From Bacteroidota bacterium (GTDB lineage Bacteria > Bacteroidota > Bacteroidia > Flavobacteriales > Schleiferiaceae): a stretch of 36,068 nucleotides of DNA. The stretch covers positions 1 to 36,068 of the forward strand of contig PZPA01000006.1 of the NCBI GenBank assembly GCA_003045825.1. The letters run 5' to 3'. The notes below the pieces were generated by a model. That model worked only from the letters and a program-made list of their open reading frames with translations. It was not told the DNA's origin and made no database searches. Shown here one piece after another: positions 18,221-28,020 of the stretch. The number at the start of each line of letters is the position of its first letter. The first letter of the stretch is position 1. Made by a program: the position numbers and the translations under genes.

Positions 18221-20539
18221 ATGATAGAAGACGGAATCCAATTCAACCTTCCAAAAAATAGAAGCTCAGTCATCAAAGTTATTGGTGTCGGTGGCGGAGG
18301 CTCAAACGCTGTCAACCACATGAAAAATGTTGGCGTAAACGGCGTGGACTTTATCATCTGTAATACAGATGCGCAGGCACTTTACCACAGTCCTGTTGCA
18401 AATAAGGTGCAACTAGGTGCCTCTCTCACCGAAGGACTGGGCGCTGGTGCAGATCCGGAGATCGGGCGCAGTGCTGCGGAAGAGAGTATTCAAGAAATTC
18501 AAAACATCCTTGAAACCGGTACAAAGATGTGTTTCATTACCGCTGGTATGGGCGGTGGAACCGGTACGGGTGCGGCTCCCATCATCGCAAAAGCTGCCCG
18601 CGAAATGGGCATACTTACCGTTGGTATTGTGACCGCGCCGTTCTCTTTTGAAGGGAAAATAAGAGCGGCACAAGCCGAAGAAGGTGTAAAAGCCATGCGT
18701 GATGCTGTGGACAGCCTCATTGTCATCAACAACGATAAACTTCGTCAAGTCTATGGCGATTTAGGATTCAGAAATGCCTTCAGTAAGGCAGATGAGGTTT
18801 TGGCTGGTGCAGCTAAAGGAATAGCCGAAGTCATCACGAACCACTATACCCAAAATATTGACTTGCGCGACGCCAAAACCGTCCTGGAGAACAGTGGTTC
18901 AGCGTTGTTCGGAACTGGTGAAGGTGAAGGAACTGGGCGAGCGGCCAAAGCTGTAGGTGCAGCACTAGATTCGCCATTATTAAACGACAACCACATCAAA
19001 GGTGCGAAAAACGTGCTTTTGCTCTTGACTTCGGGCGATGGCGATCACGAAGTGACGATCGACGAGATTGGGGAGATTACGGACCATATTCAGCGCGAGG
19101 CAGGTGGAAATGCGAATGTAATTATGGGAATTGGCTCTAGTGAAGAAACTGGCAGCCGCATTACTTGTACCATCATCGCAACAGGATTCCCCACAGGAAC
19201 ACAAGTGCTTCCGTCAGACAAACCTGAATTAGTAAAATACAACCTTGAAGGCAATGATTCTCATGGGGCTGTTGATGCTGTACCAGTTACATTAGAAGCT
19301 TCAGTGGTCACCGAGCAAAAAGAAAGAGTGGTCATGGACCTCGAAGATGTTGCTCCAGAAAATCTGGCACCTACGTTTGAAACGGATGAAGTCGTTGAAG
19401 ATATTGAAGATGCAGTTAATACGACGACCGAAACAGAGGGCTTCCCACAGCAACCTGATGAGGATATAGAGGCCACCTTTGAAGGAGCCCTAGAGAATGA
19501 AGGGCTTGAGATTGAAGAAGACGAAACACCGATGGTACATGTTCTAGAATGGGACATGGAAGACGAATCCGATGAAGCCACAGAGGCGATCGAGCAGGCG
19601 GTAGATGAGTCGCATATCGATAGTGAAACAGTGGACGAAGGAGATTCGCCAACTTTAGCCGGAGGCTGGGATTTGTTTACCCAAGATGAATTGGTCGAAG
19701 AAGAGATGGAATTAACCTTCGTCGACGAAGACGAGGCTGAAGAAATTCTTTCCGAGGAAGACGAGGCTATTGGTTCCTATTCTGAAGATGTCTTTGATGC
19801 GGAAGCTCCGCCAAAAATGGAGCGACTGGAGCTAGAAGAAACTGAAGCACTAAGCGAAGAGGTAGTAACCGCTGCGGATGCTTCAAGCGAAAACGTTCAG
19901 TCGATCGGGGAAGAACGCCGGTTTACGCTTGAAGACATAGAAGGTGACGGTTTTACACTGGAAATAGAAGAATTAGAGACGCCGCAAGAAAGCGGTCCTT
20001 CCAACGACTCCATAGAAGATACCCAATACGACCCTTTTGACCTCAGCTTGAGTGATATGCCAGAACTCAAGCAGAAAGCGGAACAGGAGAGTATGGAAAG
20101 CAGTTTCACGTTGGTCAGTAAAGAGTTTGAACTGGAGCCCCAAGCAGGCCTTCCAATGACTGAGACGGATACTTTGGAGGAAGCCGATCCTGCCTTACAT
20201 TTTCAAATAAAGGAAAGTGATGCACCAGCAGCGAAAGGCGCCCCGGAAGAGGAAGAAACTTTTGATATGGATCAACCGTTGAGTGAAATGCCAAGGCGCC
20301 CGCTCAGTGATTTGCCGTCAAAAATCCAAGACCGAATGTCGCGCTTGCAATCGTTTCAATACCAATTCAAGGCGAACTTGCAAAACCTGAGTGACGCGGA
20401 AAGAGTTCCTGCCTATTTGCGCCAAGGAATGGAGGTTGATTTGGACCAAAAAAGCAACGAACAACCTTCGAATATAGGGGTTGATAATGATGGAAACATC
20501 AGAACGAATAATTCATTCTTACACGATAACGTAGATTAA
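18221..20539 (+). CDS. ftsZ: Cell division protein FtsZ with very long acidic C-terminal linker
   Basis: GTPase core: [40 protein letters not shown]. About 350-residue E/D-rich linker, then [15 protein letters not shown] and tail [13 protein letters not shown]. Confidence 0.96.
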   Translation: MIEDGIQFNLPKNRSSVIKVIGVGGGGSNAVNHMKNVGVNGVDFIICNTDAQALYHSPVANKVQLGASLTEGLGAGADPEIGRSAAEESIQEIQNILETGTKMCFITAGMGGGTGTGAAPIIAKAAREMGILTVGIVTAPFSFEGKIRAAQAEEGVKAMRDAVDSLIVINNDKLRQVYGDLGFRNAFSKADEVLAGAAKGIAEVITNHYTQNIDLRDAKTVLENSGSALFGTGEGEGTGRAAKAVGAALDSPLLNDNHIKGAKNVLLLLTSGDGDHEVTIDEIGEITDHIQREAGGNANVIMGIGSSEETGSRITCTIIATGFPTGTQVLPSDKPELVKYNLEGNDSHGAVDAVPVTLEASVVTEQKERVVMDLEDVAPENLAPTFETDEVVEDIEDAVNTTTETEGFPQQPDEDIEATFEGALENEGLEIEEDETPMVHVLEWDMEDESDEATEAIEQAVDESHIDSETVDEGDSPTLAGGWDLFTQDELVEEEMELTFVDEDEAEEILSEEDEAIGSYSEDVFDAEAPPKMERLELEETEALSEEVVTAADASSENVQSIGEERRFTLEDIEGDGFTLEIEELETPQESGPSNDSIEDTQYDPFDLSLSDMPELKQKAEQESMESSFTLVSKEFELEPQAGLPMTETDTLEEADPALHFQIKESDAPAAKGAPEEEETFDMDQPLSEMPRRPLSDLPSKIQDRMSRLQSFQYQFKANLQNLSDAERVPAYLRQGMEVDLDQKSNEQPSNIGVDNDGNIRTNNSFLHDNVD

Positions 20540-20541
20540 TC

Positions 20542-20988
20542 ATGTCCTTAGAAGCACAAATCATGACCGATTTAAAATCGGCAATGAAAGCAAAAGATCG
20601 CGTCGCCCTGGAATCACTGCGCGCCATAAAAACAGCCATTCTCAACGAAAAAACTGCCGCAGGCGCAAGTGAAATGTCCGAAGCCGATGAAATGAAGATT
20701 TTGACTAAGTTGAGAAAGCAACGTGTGGAAAGCGCCACCATTTTTAGAGCACAAAACCGCGCGGACCTCGCTGAACCTGAAGAAGCTCAATTAGCGATTA
20801 TTGAACGCTATTTGCCAGAAATGCTTTCTGAAAGTGAGATTGAAGCGAAAGTTGCGGAAATCATTGCGGCCGTAGGCGCCACATCGATGGCAGATATGGG
20901 GAAAGTTATGGGCCAGGCAACCGCTGCAATGGCGGGTCAGGCTGATGGTAAAGTGATCAGCGGATTTGTGCGCAAATTACTCGCATAA
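20542..20988 (+). CDS. GatB/YqeY domain protein
   Basis: IMTDLKSAMKAKDRVALESLRAIKTAI, RYLPEMLSESEIEAKVAEII, MGKVMGQATAAMAGQADGKVISGFVRKLL. Confidence 0.92.
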   Translation: MSLEAQIMTDLKSAMKAKDRVALESLRAIKTAILNEKTAAGASEMSEADEMKILTKLRKQRVESATIFRAQNRADLAEPEEAQLAIIERYLPEMLSESEIEAKVAEIIAAVGATSMADMGKVMGQATAAMAGQADGKVISGFVRKLLA

Positions 20989-21007
20989 TTTCATATTCAG
21001 TTAATCT

Positions 21008-21036
21008 AAAAAGCCCGGCAAATGCCGGGCTTTTTT
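21008..21036. terminator. Intrinsic terminator
   Basis: aaaaAGCCCGGCA-aa-TGCCGGGCTtttttt: perfect GC-rich inverted repeat with flanking A and T tracts (likely bidirectional), 20 bp after the YqeY-like stop. Confidence 0.92.
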
Positions 21037-21068
21037 CGTTAAATTTAGCTCCAGCAAAACGCATCAGT

Positions 21069-22307
21069 GTGAGACATTCTTTTCTTTTGGTATTCAGCAT
21101 TTTAACGCTAAGCAGTGTTGCACAAGACCGTACTGTTCGTCTGATGACTTACAATCTTTTGAATTACCGCAACACCACATCGTATTGCACGGGTTCAAAC
21201 AACAGCTCCAGTAGCAAAGAAGGGCATTTGGAAACCATCATTGGTGAAATAGAGCCGCATGTCGTAGTGATGAATGAGATAGGAAGTAATCCAAACAATC
21301 TTACTTACCTTCTAAACAACGCATTTAATACGGGAACAACCACGCACTGGGCCATGGCAAACCATGTACACAACGGTTTTTCATCCTTAGTGAATGGTGT
21401 CGCGTACCGCAGCGATCTTTTAGGAATATCAAACCAATGGGCTATCACAAAGGATGCCGACAACAATTCTTTAGTTAGAGCTATAGATATTGTTCGTTTT
21501 TATTACAAGGACGCGTTGCTACAAGGCAATAGCGATACCGCTTCCTTCGTAGTTATCGGTGCACATTTTAAAGCAGGAAATACCTCTTCTGACGCTGCAG
21601 AACGCAACAAAGCGGCTACAGCAATCGTCGACTGGGTCGACGCGCACAACTTTGAGAACGTTTTCTTATTGGGCGATCTCAATACGTATTCCAGTAACGA
21701 AGCTTCTTTTCAAAGCTTGATTGGAGGGAATTCCTTTCGCTTTGAGGACCCCATAAACTCCAACGGAAATTGGCACAACAACAGCAGTTTTGCTTCCATA
21801 CATACGCAGAGTACACGGACTTCAGGGAATTGCCATTCGGGTGGTGGCCTAGACGATCGCTTTGACCACATTCTTTGTTCAGAGGCAGTGATTGAAGGCG
21901 ACGAGCAAATCACCTATGCACCGAATAGTTATTTCGCAGTCGGGAACGACGGTAATCACTTTAACAACGCCATCAACTCTGGCAACAACTACAGTGTAAG
22001 TAGCGCTGTATTAAGTGCGCTATATGCCTTGAGCGATCACTTACCAGTGATTTTAGACATTGAAATCGAAGGACAGCATTTGGCCATAGCATCGCACGAA
22101 GGGAATTGGACCCTACCGAACCCCATGCCCGTTGGTACGACGCTAACGCTACCGGAGCATAGTCGGTTGTACATTAGCAATCTGGCAGGGCAAAGAGTAT
22201 TCGAAACATCGGCAACCAGCGTCGAGATTCCACTACTACCTAAGGGAACCTACCTGCTTCGTTTAGAGACAATGAACGGTCACACAACGCGTAAAATTCT
22301 TTTTTAA
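21069..22307 (+). CDS. Secreted endonuclease/exonuclease/phosphatase (EEP, DNase I-like) protein with T9SS-like C-terminal domain
   Basis: Signal peptide; RLMTYNLLNYRN, VVVMNEIG, VIGAHFKAG, LLGDLNTYSS, DDRFDHILCS, LSDHLPVILDIEI; C-terminal LYISNLAGQRVFE...LPKGTYLLRLETMNGHTTRKILF. GTG start. Confidence 0.88.
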   Translation: MRHSFLLVFSILTLSSVAQDRTVRLMTYNLLNYRNTTSYCTGSNNSSSSKEGHLETIIGEIEPHVVVMNEIGSNPNNLTYLLNNAFNTGTTTHWAMANHVHNGFSSLVNGVAYRSDLLGISNQWAITKDADNNSLVRAIDIVRFYYKDALLQGNSDTASFVVIGAHFKAGNTSSDAAERNKAATAIVDWVDAHNFENVFLLGDLNTYSSNEASFQSLIGGNSFRFEDPINSNGNWHNNSSFASIHTQSTRTSGNCHSGGGLDDRFDHILCSEAVIEGDEQITYAPNSYFAVGNDGNHFNNAINSGNNYSVSSAVLSALYALSDHLPVILDIEIEGQHLAIASHEGNWTLPNPMPVGTTLTLPEHSRLYISNLAGQRVFETSATSVEIPLLPKGTYLLRLETMNGHTTRKILF

Positions 22308-24427
22308 TGCAGCACAGAATCCTCCTTCTTCTCGCTTTTTTGTGTAGCCTTTTTATGCAAGCGCAAAACTTTGAAGAGTTCCAAACAACACAAGCGAACA
22401 TTCGACTCTCCGCAACAAACGCAGGTACTTTTGGCAATGCTTTTAGAGGCTACAAAGACGGTTCCGGTACTCCATCATTAGAATATCCGGCTGGATCTGG
22501 GATTGAACATTTGTTTGAAGGCGGTATATGGATAGGGGGAACGTCTAATGGCGTGATTCGTGTGAGTACCTCAGCCTACGATTCTCCACAAGGATATGCG
22601 CCAGGCCGCGGTGGTTTCGAATTCAATCCAGTGCCTGGAATGCCGGTGAAAGAAATGAGCAGTCTAAAGACTTCGCCAAAGTTTAATTCCTCTGCGATTT
22701 CTCACCAAGATTTCATTGCAAATTTCTCTGATTCCACGTTGTTAGTACCGGGGACATCCATCCCTATCAACAACCACATCAACCCCATGGATATCGTCGC
22801 AGAAATGCGCCTTTTGAATTGGAACTACAGCTTTTCAGATTTCATGGCCATGTGCTCGTTGACCATTTACAACAGAGGAGACCAAACCTTTGATGATCTG
22901 TATATAGGCTTGTGGAACAACACGGTGGTTAGAAATATCAACATCACTCCCGCTGGAGCTGGCGGCGCCACCTTCTACACACAAGGCGGTAATGGATTTG
23001 TAGACAGTCTAAATCTAGCTTATTGTTACGATGCTACCGGTGATGAAGGATTTACGGACAGTTATGTGGGTCAAGTCTTTTTAGGCAGCGAAGACAAACA
23101 AGGCTTCCGTCATCCTAGAACCGATTCTAGTTTCAGAGTAAACTACAACGCATGGGTATTCAACAACAGCGGTCAGAGCACCTTCTTTTTCCCAACTACG
23201 GATCAGCAGCGCTATCAAAAAATGACAGACGGCTTTAACCACAATGCTTGCTGGACCAACCCTTCATCCCCCGGGTGCGTAAGTACCTTAGATGTGGATC
23301 TTCAAGACGAACTTAATAAGAGCGGGAACCGTTCTGACCTCATTTCAGCGGGTCCATTCAGCACTTTTGCACCGGGAGACACCATCAACATTGCCTTTGC
23401 TTTTGTCGTGGCTAAGAAGATGGAAGACGGCAACCCCAATGCGCAAAACAATGCAGTTCAGCGCGGAGGTCTTCTTAGCGCAGCGAATTGGGCGCAAACT
23501 ACCTACAACGGCGAAGACGGTAATTTCAATGGAATCTTAGATCCGGGAGAGGACAAAGATGGAGATGGAAGAATTACTCGTTTCATACTACCTACCCCGC
23601 CATCCATACCTTATTCAAGGGTGGAAGCAGGAGAGAATAGCGCAACTATTTATTGGGCCAATAATAGCGTTACAAGCGTAGACCCTATTTCTAAAAAACA
23701 AGATTTTGAAGGCTTCAACGTATACGCTACCTCAACGGGATTTGATGTTTTCGGCACCCCAAATCTCGCTGAAGATTTAAGTTTAGTTGCGTCCTTCGAT
23801 AGCATTGGAAACGACTACGGCATGAATAATGGCTTCGCTCCGGTAAAGCTCCTAACCCCAAAGGTATTTGAAAACGACACCGTAATTTACGACTACGCTT
23901 ACACGCTTTCTCCTTTACCGAATGGATGGCAGACAGCCATGGCTGTTACTGCTTTTGATAAGGGCGATCTAAATTCAGGACTTGAAAGTTTAGAAAGTTC
24001 AGCACTTGCCAACGTTACGCGTGTATTCCCAGGTAAAGAAGCTGCGGGTGAAGAAGATCGGCCTTATGCTTACCCCAATCCCTATTACCTTAGTGCAGGA
24101 TGGGAGGGACAGAGTAACTTCCAAGAGGAGAGTCGTAAGATCATTTTTGCCAATCTGCCTGCACATTGTCAAATCACTATTACGACGGCTGCAGGTGACT
24201 TGATCGACACCTTCGAGCATACGCCTAACTACAACGGCACTGATATCCGCTGGTTCAGAACCTTTGGATCTGAGAATCCTGATCAAAATACTTTTTCAGG
24301 CGGAGAACATGCCTGGGATTTATTATCAAAAGAAAGTCAAATCATCGCAAGAGGTACGTACCTCTTGCATGTACAAGATTTAGAAACTGGAAAACGAACT
24401 ACAGAACCCTTTATAATAGTTAAGTAA
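22307..24427 (+). CDS. Large secreted protein with EF-hand/dockerin-like loops and C-terminal FlgD/T9SS-like beta domain
   Basis: Signal peptide MQHRILLLLAFLCSLFMQAQ; GNFNGILDPGEDKDGDGRITRF; C-terminal YAYPNPYYLSAGW...ITTAAGDLIDTFEH...GTYLLHVQDLETGKRTTEPFIIVK. TAATG overlap with previous gene. Confidence 0.7.
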   Translation: MQHRILLLLAFLCSLFMQAQNFEEFQTTQANIRLSATNAGTFGNAFRGYKDGSGTPSLEYPAGSGIEHLFEGGIWIGGTSNGVIRVSTSAYDSPQGYAPGRGGFEFNPVPGMPVKEMSSLKTSPKFNSSAISHQDFIANFSDSTLLVPGTSIPINNHINPMDIVAEMRLLNWNYSFSDFMAMCSLTIYNRGDQTFDDLYIGLWNNTVVRNINITPAGAGGATFYTQGGNGFVDSLNLAYCYDATGDEGFTDSYVGQVFLGSEDKQGFRHPRTDSSFRVNYNAWVFNNSGQSTFFFPTTDQQRYQKMTDGFNHNACWTNPSSPGCVSTLDVDLQDELNKSGNRSDLISAGPFSTFAPGDTINIAFAFVVAKKMEDGNPNAQNNAVQRGGLLSAANWAQTTYNGEDGNFNGILDPGEDKDGDGRITRFILPTPPSIPYSRVEAGENSATIYWANNSVTSVDPISKKQDFEGFNVYATSTGFDVFGTPNLAEDLSLVASFDSIGNDYGMNNGFAPVKLLTPKVFENDTVIYDYAYTLSPLPNGWQTAMAVTAFDKGDLNSGLESLESSALANVTRVFPGKEAAGEEDRPYAYPNPYYLSAGWEGQSNFQEESRKIIFANLPAHCQITITTAAGDLIDTFEHTPNYNGTDIRWFRTFGSENPDQNTFSGGEHAWDLLSKESQIIARGTYLLHVQDLETGKRTTEPFIIVK

Positions 24428-26628
24428 TGAGAAAATATCTACTCACCCTTTTAGTTGCTGCATTCGCTTCAACTGCTTTTGGCCAATCCTACGTTAGTAT
24501 TAATGCCATCAATACCGTTTCCGCAACTGATCTAGCTGCTTGTAACGACACCTCGGCCTACCTTGGCCAGACCATCATCACACGTGGTGTTGTGGTTACC
24601 CCTGGTTGGGCAACCGAAGTTGCTTCCGGCTCCGTGACCGGTGGTCTTCGTCCGTTCATATTTATTCAAGATACTGCAGTTGGTGGCCAGAGTTCACCGT
24701 GGTCAGGAATCGAAGTGATGGGTGTTTACTCTGCGTCTAACGGATCGCTTCAAGTTCCCTCAACATTCACTCAGGTGCTTCCAGGAGATATCGTTGAGGT
24801 CAAAGGTTTGGTCGGTGAATACAACGGTTCAAACCAATTAAGTCTTGTCGATGCCAACAGCTTCAGCATCATATCAACTACCACTGATCCTGTGGTCAGC
24901 GACACCATTTCATTAGGCGACCTAAACGACAACCAGCAGGTGAACCAACTCACCACTGGAGAAAAATACGAAGGTTCTTTTGTAACGCTCGAAAACCTTA
25001 CCGTAACAACGGTCATCCAATTCTCCGGAAACCGCATCAGTTTCAATGTAGCCGATGCCAATGGAAACGTGATCAACGTGAGTGACCGATTCTTAGCTCA
25101 AAAACTCTCATCGTACAGTACAGTGAATCCGAACTCACCGCAGTCGCAGGGTTCCTTTGTACCTCCAGTCCCTGGAACATTCCTAAACTCATTGAGTGGT
25201 GTAGTTCGTCACGACGCCAACGGTTGTACCGGTGATAACGGACGTGGCTATGAAATCAATCCATTTGACAGCACACATTATGATGTAGGCTATGCGCCGC
25301 CATACATCGCAAACTTCGAGCGTGATCCATCCGTACCTACTTCTAATCAAGACGTTGAAATTATCTGTAACATCACCGATTACGACGGTACTGTCGATAG
25401 CGTTTGTATCGCTTGGACTGCAGATAATGCAGTGAGTATTGCGAACATGCCTAAATATACCTTCCCTTTGAGTGCAGGTACAACGGATGAATACGAATAC
25501 GAAATTCCTGCACAAACCGACGGCAGCACCGTACGTTACTACATTTACGCTGCGGATAACGACGGGAACGAAAGTTGGTATCCAACAAAACCGACGACGC
25601 AAGCCTCACCCAATATTGAATTCTACACGGTCCGTGATAATGGAATGCTCGTCTACGACATTCAATACACCATGGATCCATTTGGAGACAGTCCTTTAGA
25701 AACGCAAGAGGTGACCGTCAAAGGGGTAGTAACCGCTTCTACTAAAATTGGCGATTTAGGGTACCTCTACATTCAAGATGAAACCGGTTCTGCATGGAGT
25801 GGGATTTGGTGTGTGGGTATTGGACTGAACCAATTTTACCGCAACGAAGAAGTTGAAGTAACTGGCGTGGTAGAAGAATACTACGGGATGACCCGCCTCA
25901 ATGTTACTTCTGCAAACAAAACAGGCAACTTAGGTAACGTAAGCGCTACCGTGCTTGATCCTTCCGATTCTGCATCCTATGCAAACTTTGGCTGGGAGCC
26001 GTACGAGAGTATGTTTATCCGCTACGAGCAGCCGAACGGTAAACTACACATTAGCCAAACGAATTTAGGTTTTGGTGATTTTGCTGTAAGCAGCTCTAAT
26101 ACTGCCGCAGTAAGCCATAGTGGTCGCGTTCTTGCAGGACGACAGAGCACTACCGCTTACAGTTCTCTAGACGTACAATTGGTCACCGATACTTCGTACA
26201 GCAGTTTAGACGGTGAAATGAACGTAACACCGATCGTTGTAAGCGATACCATGACTTTTGATGCCATTGAAGGCATCTTGTTCTACGGTTTTAGCAACTA
26301 CCGACTTTTACCTCGTAATAATAATGACTTCATCGGTGCAAACGTGACCCTTGATAGCATTACGGTGGCTAATTCACCGATCAGCGTTGTAGAATTGGAC
26401 CAAATGAATGTTGCCTATTACCCGAACCCTGTAAATAATCAGTTGACCGTTAAAGCACCTATGGATGGTGTATTAGCGATTTACAATAGCGCGGGAAAAC
26501 GAGTGTTAGGTGAGCGTTTCTCGCAAGAGTCAAATGTAGATGTAAGTGCATTACCTAATGGTTTGTACTTACTAAGTCTCGAAGGATCAACAGGCCAATT
26601 CTTTACTCGAATTTCTGTACAACACTAA
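24427..26628 (+). CDS. Secreted T9SS protein with two YhcR/ExeM-type OB-fold segments and an Ig-like segment
   Basis: TIITRGVVVTPG...RPFIFIQDTAVGGQSSPWSGIEVMG...LPGDIVEVKGLVGEYNGSNQLSLVD and VTVKGVVTASTKIGDLGYLYIQDETGSAWSGIWCVG...YRNEEVEVTGVVEEYYGMTRLNV; C-terminal YYPNPVNNQLTVKAP...NSAGKRVLGE...LPNGLYLLSLEG. Confidence 0.8.
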   Translation: MRKYLLTLLVAAFASTAFGQSYVSINAINTVSATDLAACNDTSAYLGQTIITRGVVVTPGWATEVASGSVTGGLRPFIFIQDTAVGGQSSPWSGIEVMGVYSASNGSLQVPSTFTQVLPGDIVEVKGLVGEYNGSNQLSLVDANSFSIISTTTDPVVSDTISLGDLNDNQQVNQLTTGEKYEGSFVTLENLTVTTVIQFSGNRISFNVADANGNVINVSDRFLAQKLSSYSTVNPNSPQSQGSFVPPVPGTFLNSLSGVVRHDANGCTGDNGRGYEINPFDSTHYDVGYAPPYIANFERDPSVPTSNQDVEIICNITDYDGTVDSVCIAWTADNAVSIANMPKYTFPLSAGTTDEYEYEIPAQTDGSTVRYYIYAADNDGNESWYPTKPTTQASPNIEFYTVRDNGMLVYDIQYTMDPFGDSPLETQEVTVKGVVTASTKIGDLGYLYIQDETGSAWSGIWCVGIGLNQFYRNEEVEVTGVVEEYYGMTRLNVTSANKTGNLGNVSATVLDPSDSASYANFGWEPYESMFIRYEQPNGKLHISQTNLGFGDFAVSSSNTAAVSHSGRVLAGRQSTTAYSSLDVQLVTDTSYSSLDGEMNVTPIVVSDTMTFDAIEGILFYGFSNYRLLPRNNNDFIGANVTLDSITVANSPISVVELDQMNVAYYPNPVNNQLTVKAPMDGVLAIYNSAGKRVLGERFSQESNVDVSALPNGLYLLSLEGSTGQFFTRISVQH

Positions 26629-26631
26629 TTC

Positions 26632-28020
26632 ATGAAATACCTACTGTACTTCGCGTTAGCGGTACTTGTCTTTAGTTGCCGCGGGACGGACAATCCCGTG
26701 GCAAACAAGGCACCTGAAACACTGCTTCAAGTAGACAGCATTGTGCGTTCAGGTGACCTGCGATTGGGAACAAACGTTACCCTGCATTGGTACGGTATGG
26801 ATGTAGACGGCTTTATTAAAGGATACCACATCACTGTGGATGAAAGCACAAGCTTTACCGAACGTACAGACAGCACCTTCAGCTTTAGTATTGAAGCGGG
26901 TCAAGATACCACTGACATTCTACTCACGGTGGCGGCAGAAGATAACGAAGGACTGATCGACCCTTCCCCTGCTACGCTTATTGTACCTATAAAGAATGCT
27001 GCACCTGAGGTAGCCATTGATCCGGACGGACTGTTATCAGATAGTGCATTCATTGTAGCTACGGTGGATTGGCGGGCAACGGATGCCGATGGAGATGAAA
27101 CCATTGAAAGTGTAGAGTTCAAATTGAATACCGGAAATTGGGTGGAAATAGGCTCCTCCGTTTCTTTATTATCCTTTGCAACGGATCCTCAAGGCAACGT
27201 CGCTTATTACAAAAACGCGGGCTTCATTGATTCCATACCTGGTGCCGATTTGCAGGGTGAAAATTTCATTTTCCTCCGTGCTAGAGACCGCGCAGGGGTT
27301 TACTCCGCTGTGGATACTACGGCAGGATTCTATTGGAAAGCTGCAAATAGTGCTACCCTCGTTATAAACGGACAACCGGAATACATCGGTAGTACGTACA
27401 AAGCGTGGATGGACAGTGCAAATGTTCTTTACGACTACTTACAAATGGATGCGGTCAGCGGTGCAGGAATTCCTGCTTATTGGGACCCCACCTTTGAAAT
27501 CATCATGTCGAGCTATTCTAAAATTGCACTCTTCACAGATGCGACAGTATTCCCTACTAAATCTGGTGACGACTACCTCCTGAACATCCTTGCCTTAAGC
27601 ACACAAAAGTTTCTACAACAAGGCGGAAAGTTGTTTACTGCTTCCCAATTTTCATCAAATATGGCAGGCGGTGCCTTTTTAGACATCTTTCCTGTTGAAA
27701 GTTTAGTTTTCAGCAGCGGTCAAGCTCGATTAACCAATGACAGTACCCTAGCTCCTCTACAACCCGGGTTTCCATCGCTCCAGCCTCAAAATATTGTCTT
27801 AGGTATTACACCCATTGTCCCCTCTGCAGATGCAACGGCGCTCTATGACGGGCAGATTACAAAAATTGCAGGATGGAACGGTGCGACCACGATGGGCGCG
27901 ACTCGGACACAAAACGGCAGTATTAATCAGGTGTTTGTGGCTTTGCCATTGCACGTTTTTAATAGACCCACCAACCACGGAGGCCTACTCCTAGACCATG
28001 TATTCAATGCGGTATTCTAA
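26632..28020 (+). CDS. Lipoprotein with Fn3/Ig-like N-terminal part and possible GATase1-like C-terminal fold
   Basis: Lipobox MKYLLYFALAVLVFSC; two beta-sandwich-like segments; C-terminal SATLVINGQ...SYSKIALFTDAT...KFLQQGGKLFTASQFSS (fold assignment is inference). Confidence 0.6.
   Translation: MKYLLYFALAVLVFSCRGTDNPVANKAPETLLQVDSIVRSGDLRLGTNVTLHWYGMDVDGFIKGYHITVDESTSFTERTDSTFSFSIEAGQDTTDILLTVAAEDNEGLIDPSPATLIVPIKNAAPEVAIDPDGLLSDSAFIVATVDWRATDADGDETIESVEFKLNTGNWVEIGSSVSLLSFATDPQGNVAYYKNAGFIDSIPGADLQGENFIFLRARDRAGVYSAVDTTAGFYWKAANSATLVINGQPEYIGSTYKAWMDSANVLYDYLQMDAVSGAGIPAYWDPTFEIIMSSYSKIALFTDATVFPTKSGDDYLLNILALSTQKFLQQGGKLFTASQFSSNMAGGAFLDIFPVESLVFSSGQARLTNDSTLAPLQPGFPSLQPQNIVLGITPIVPSADATALYDGQITKIAGWNGATTMGATRTQNGSINQVFVALPLHVFNRPTNHGGLLLDHVFNAVF

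Noticed and set aside
19261-20109. Ser-rich minus-strand ORFs opposite the FtsZ linker (e.g. 19261-19581, 19897-20109)
   Set aside because: Ser richness is the reverse-complement reading of Glu/Asp-rich codons; not independent genes.
4819-20539. Absence of murF, murB and ddl from the dcw cluster as an anomaly
   Set aside because: As I recall, Bacteroidota dcw clusters commonly lack these genes locally; they are expected elsewhere in the genome.
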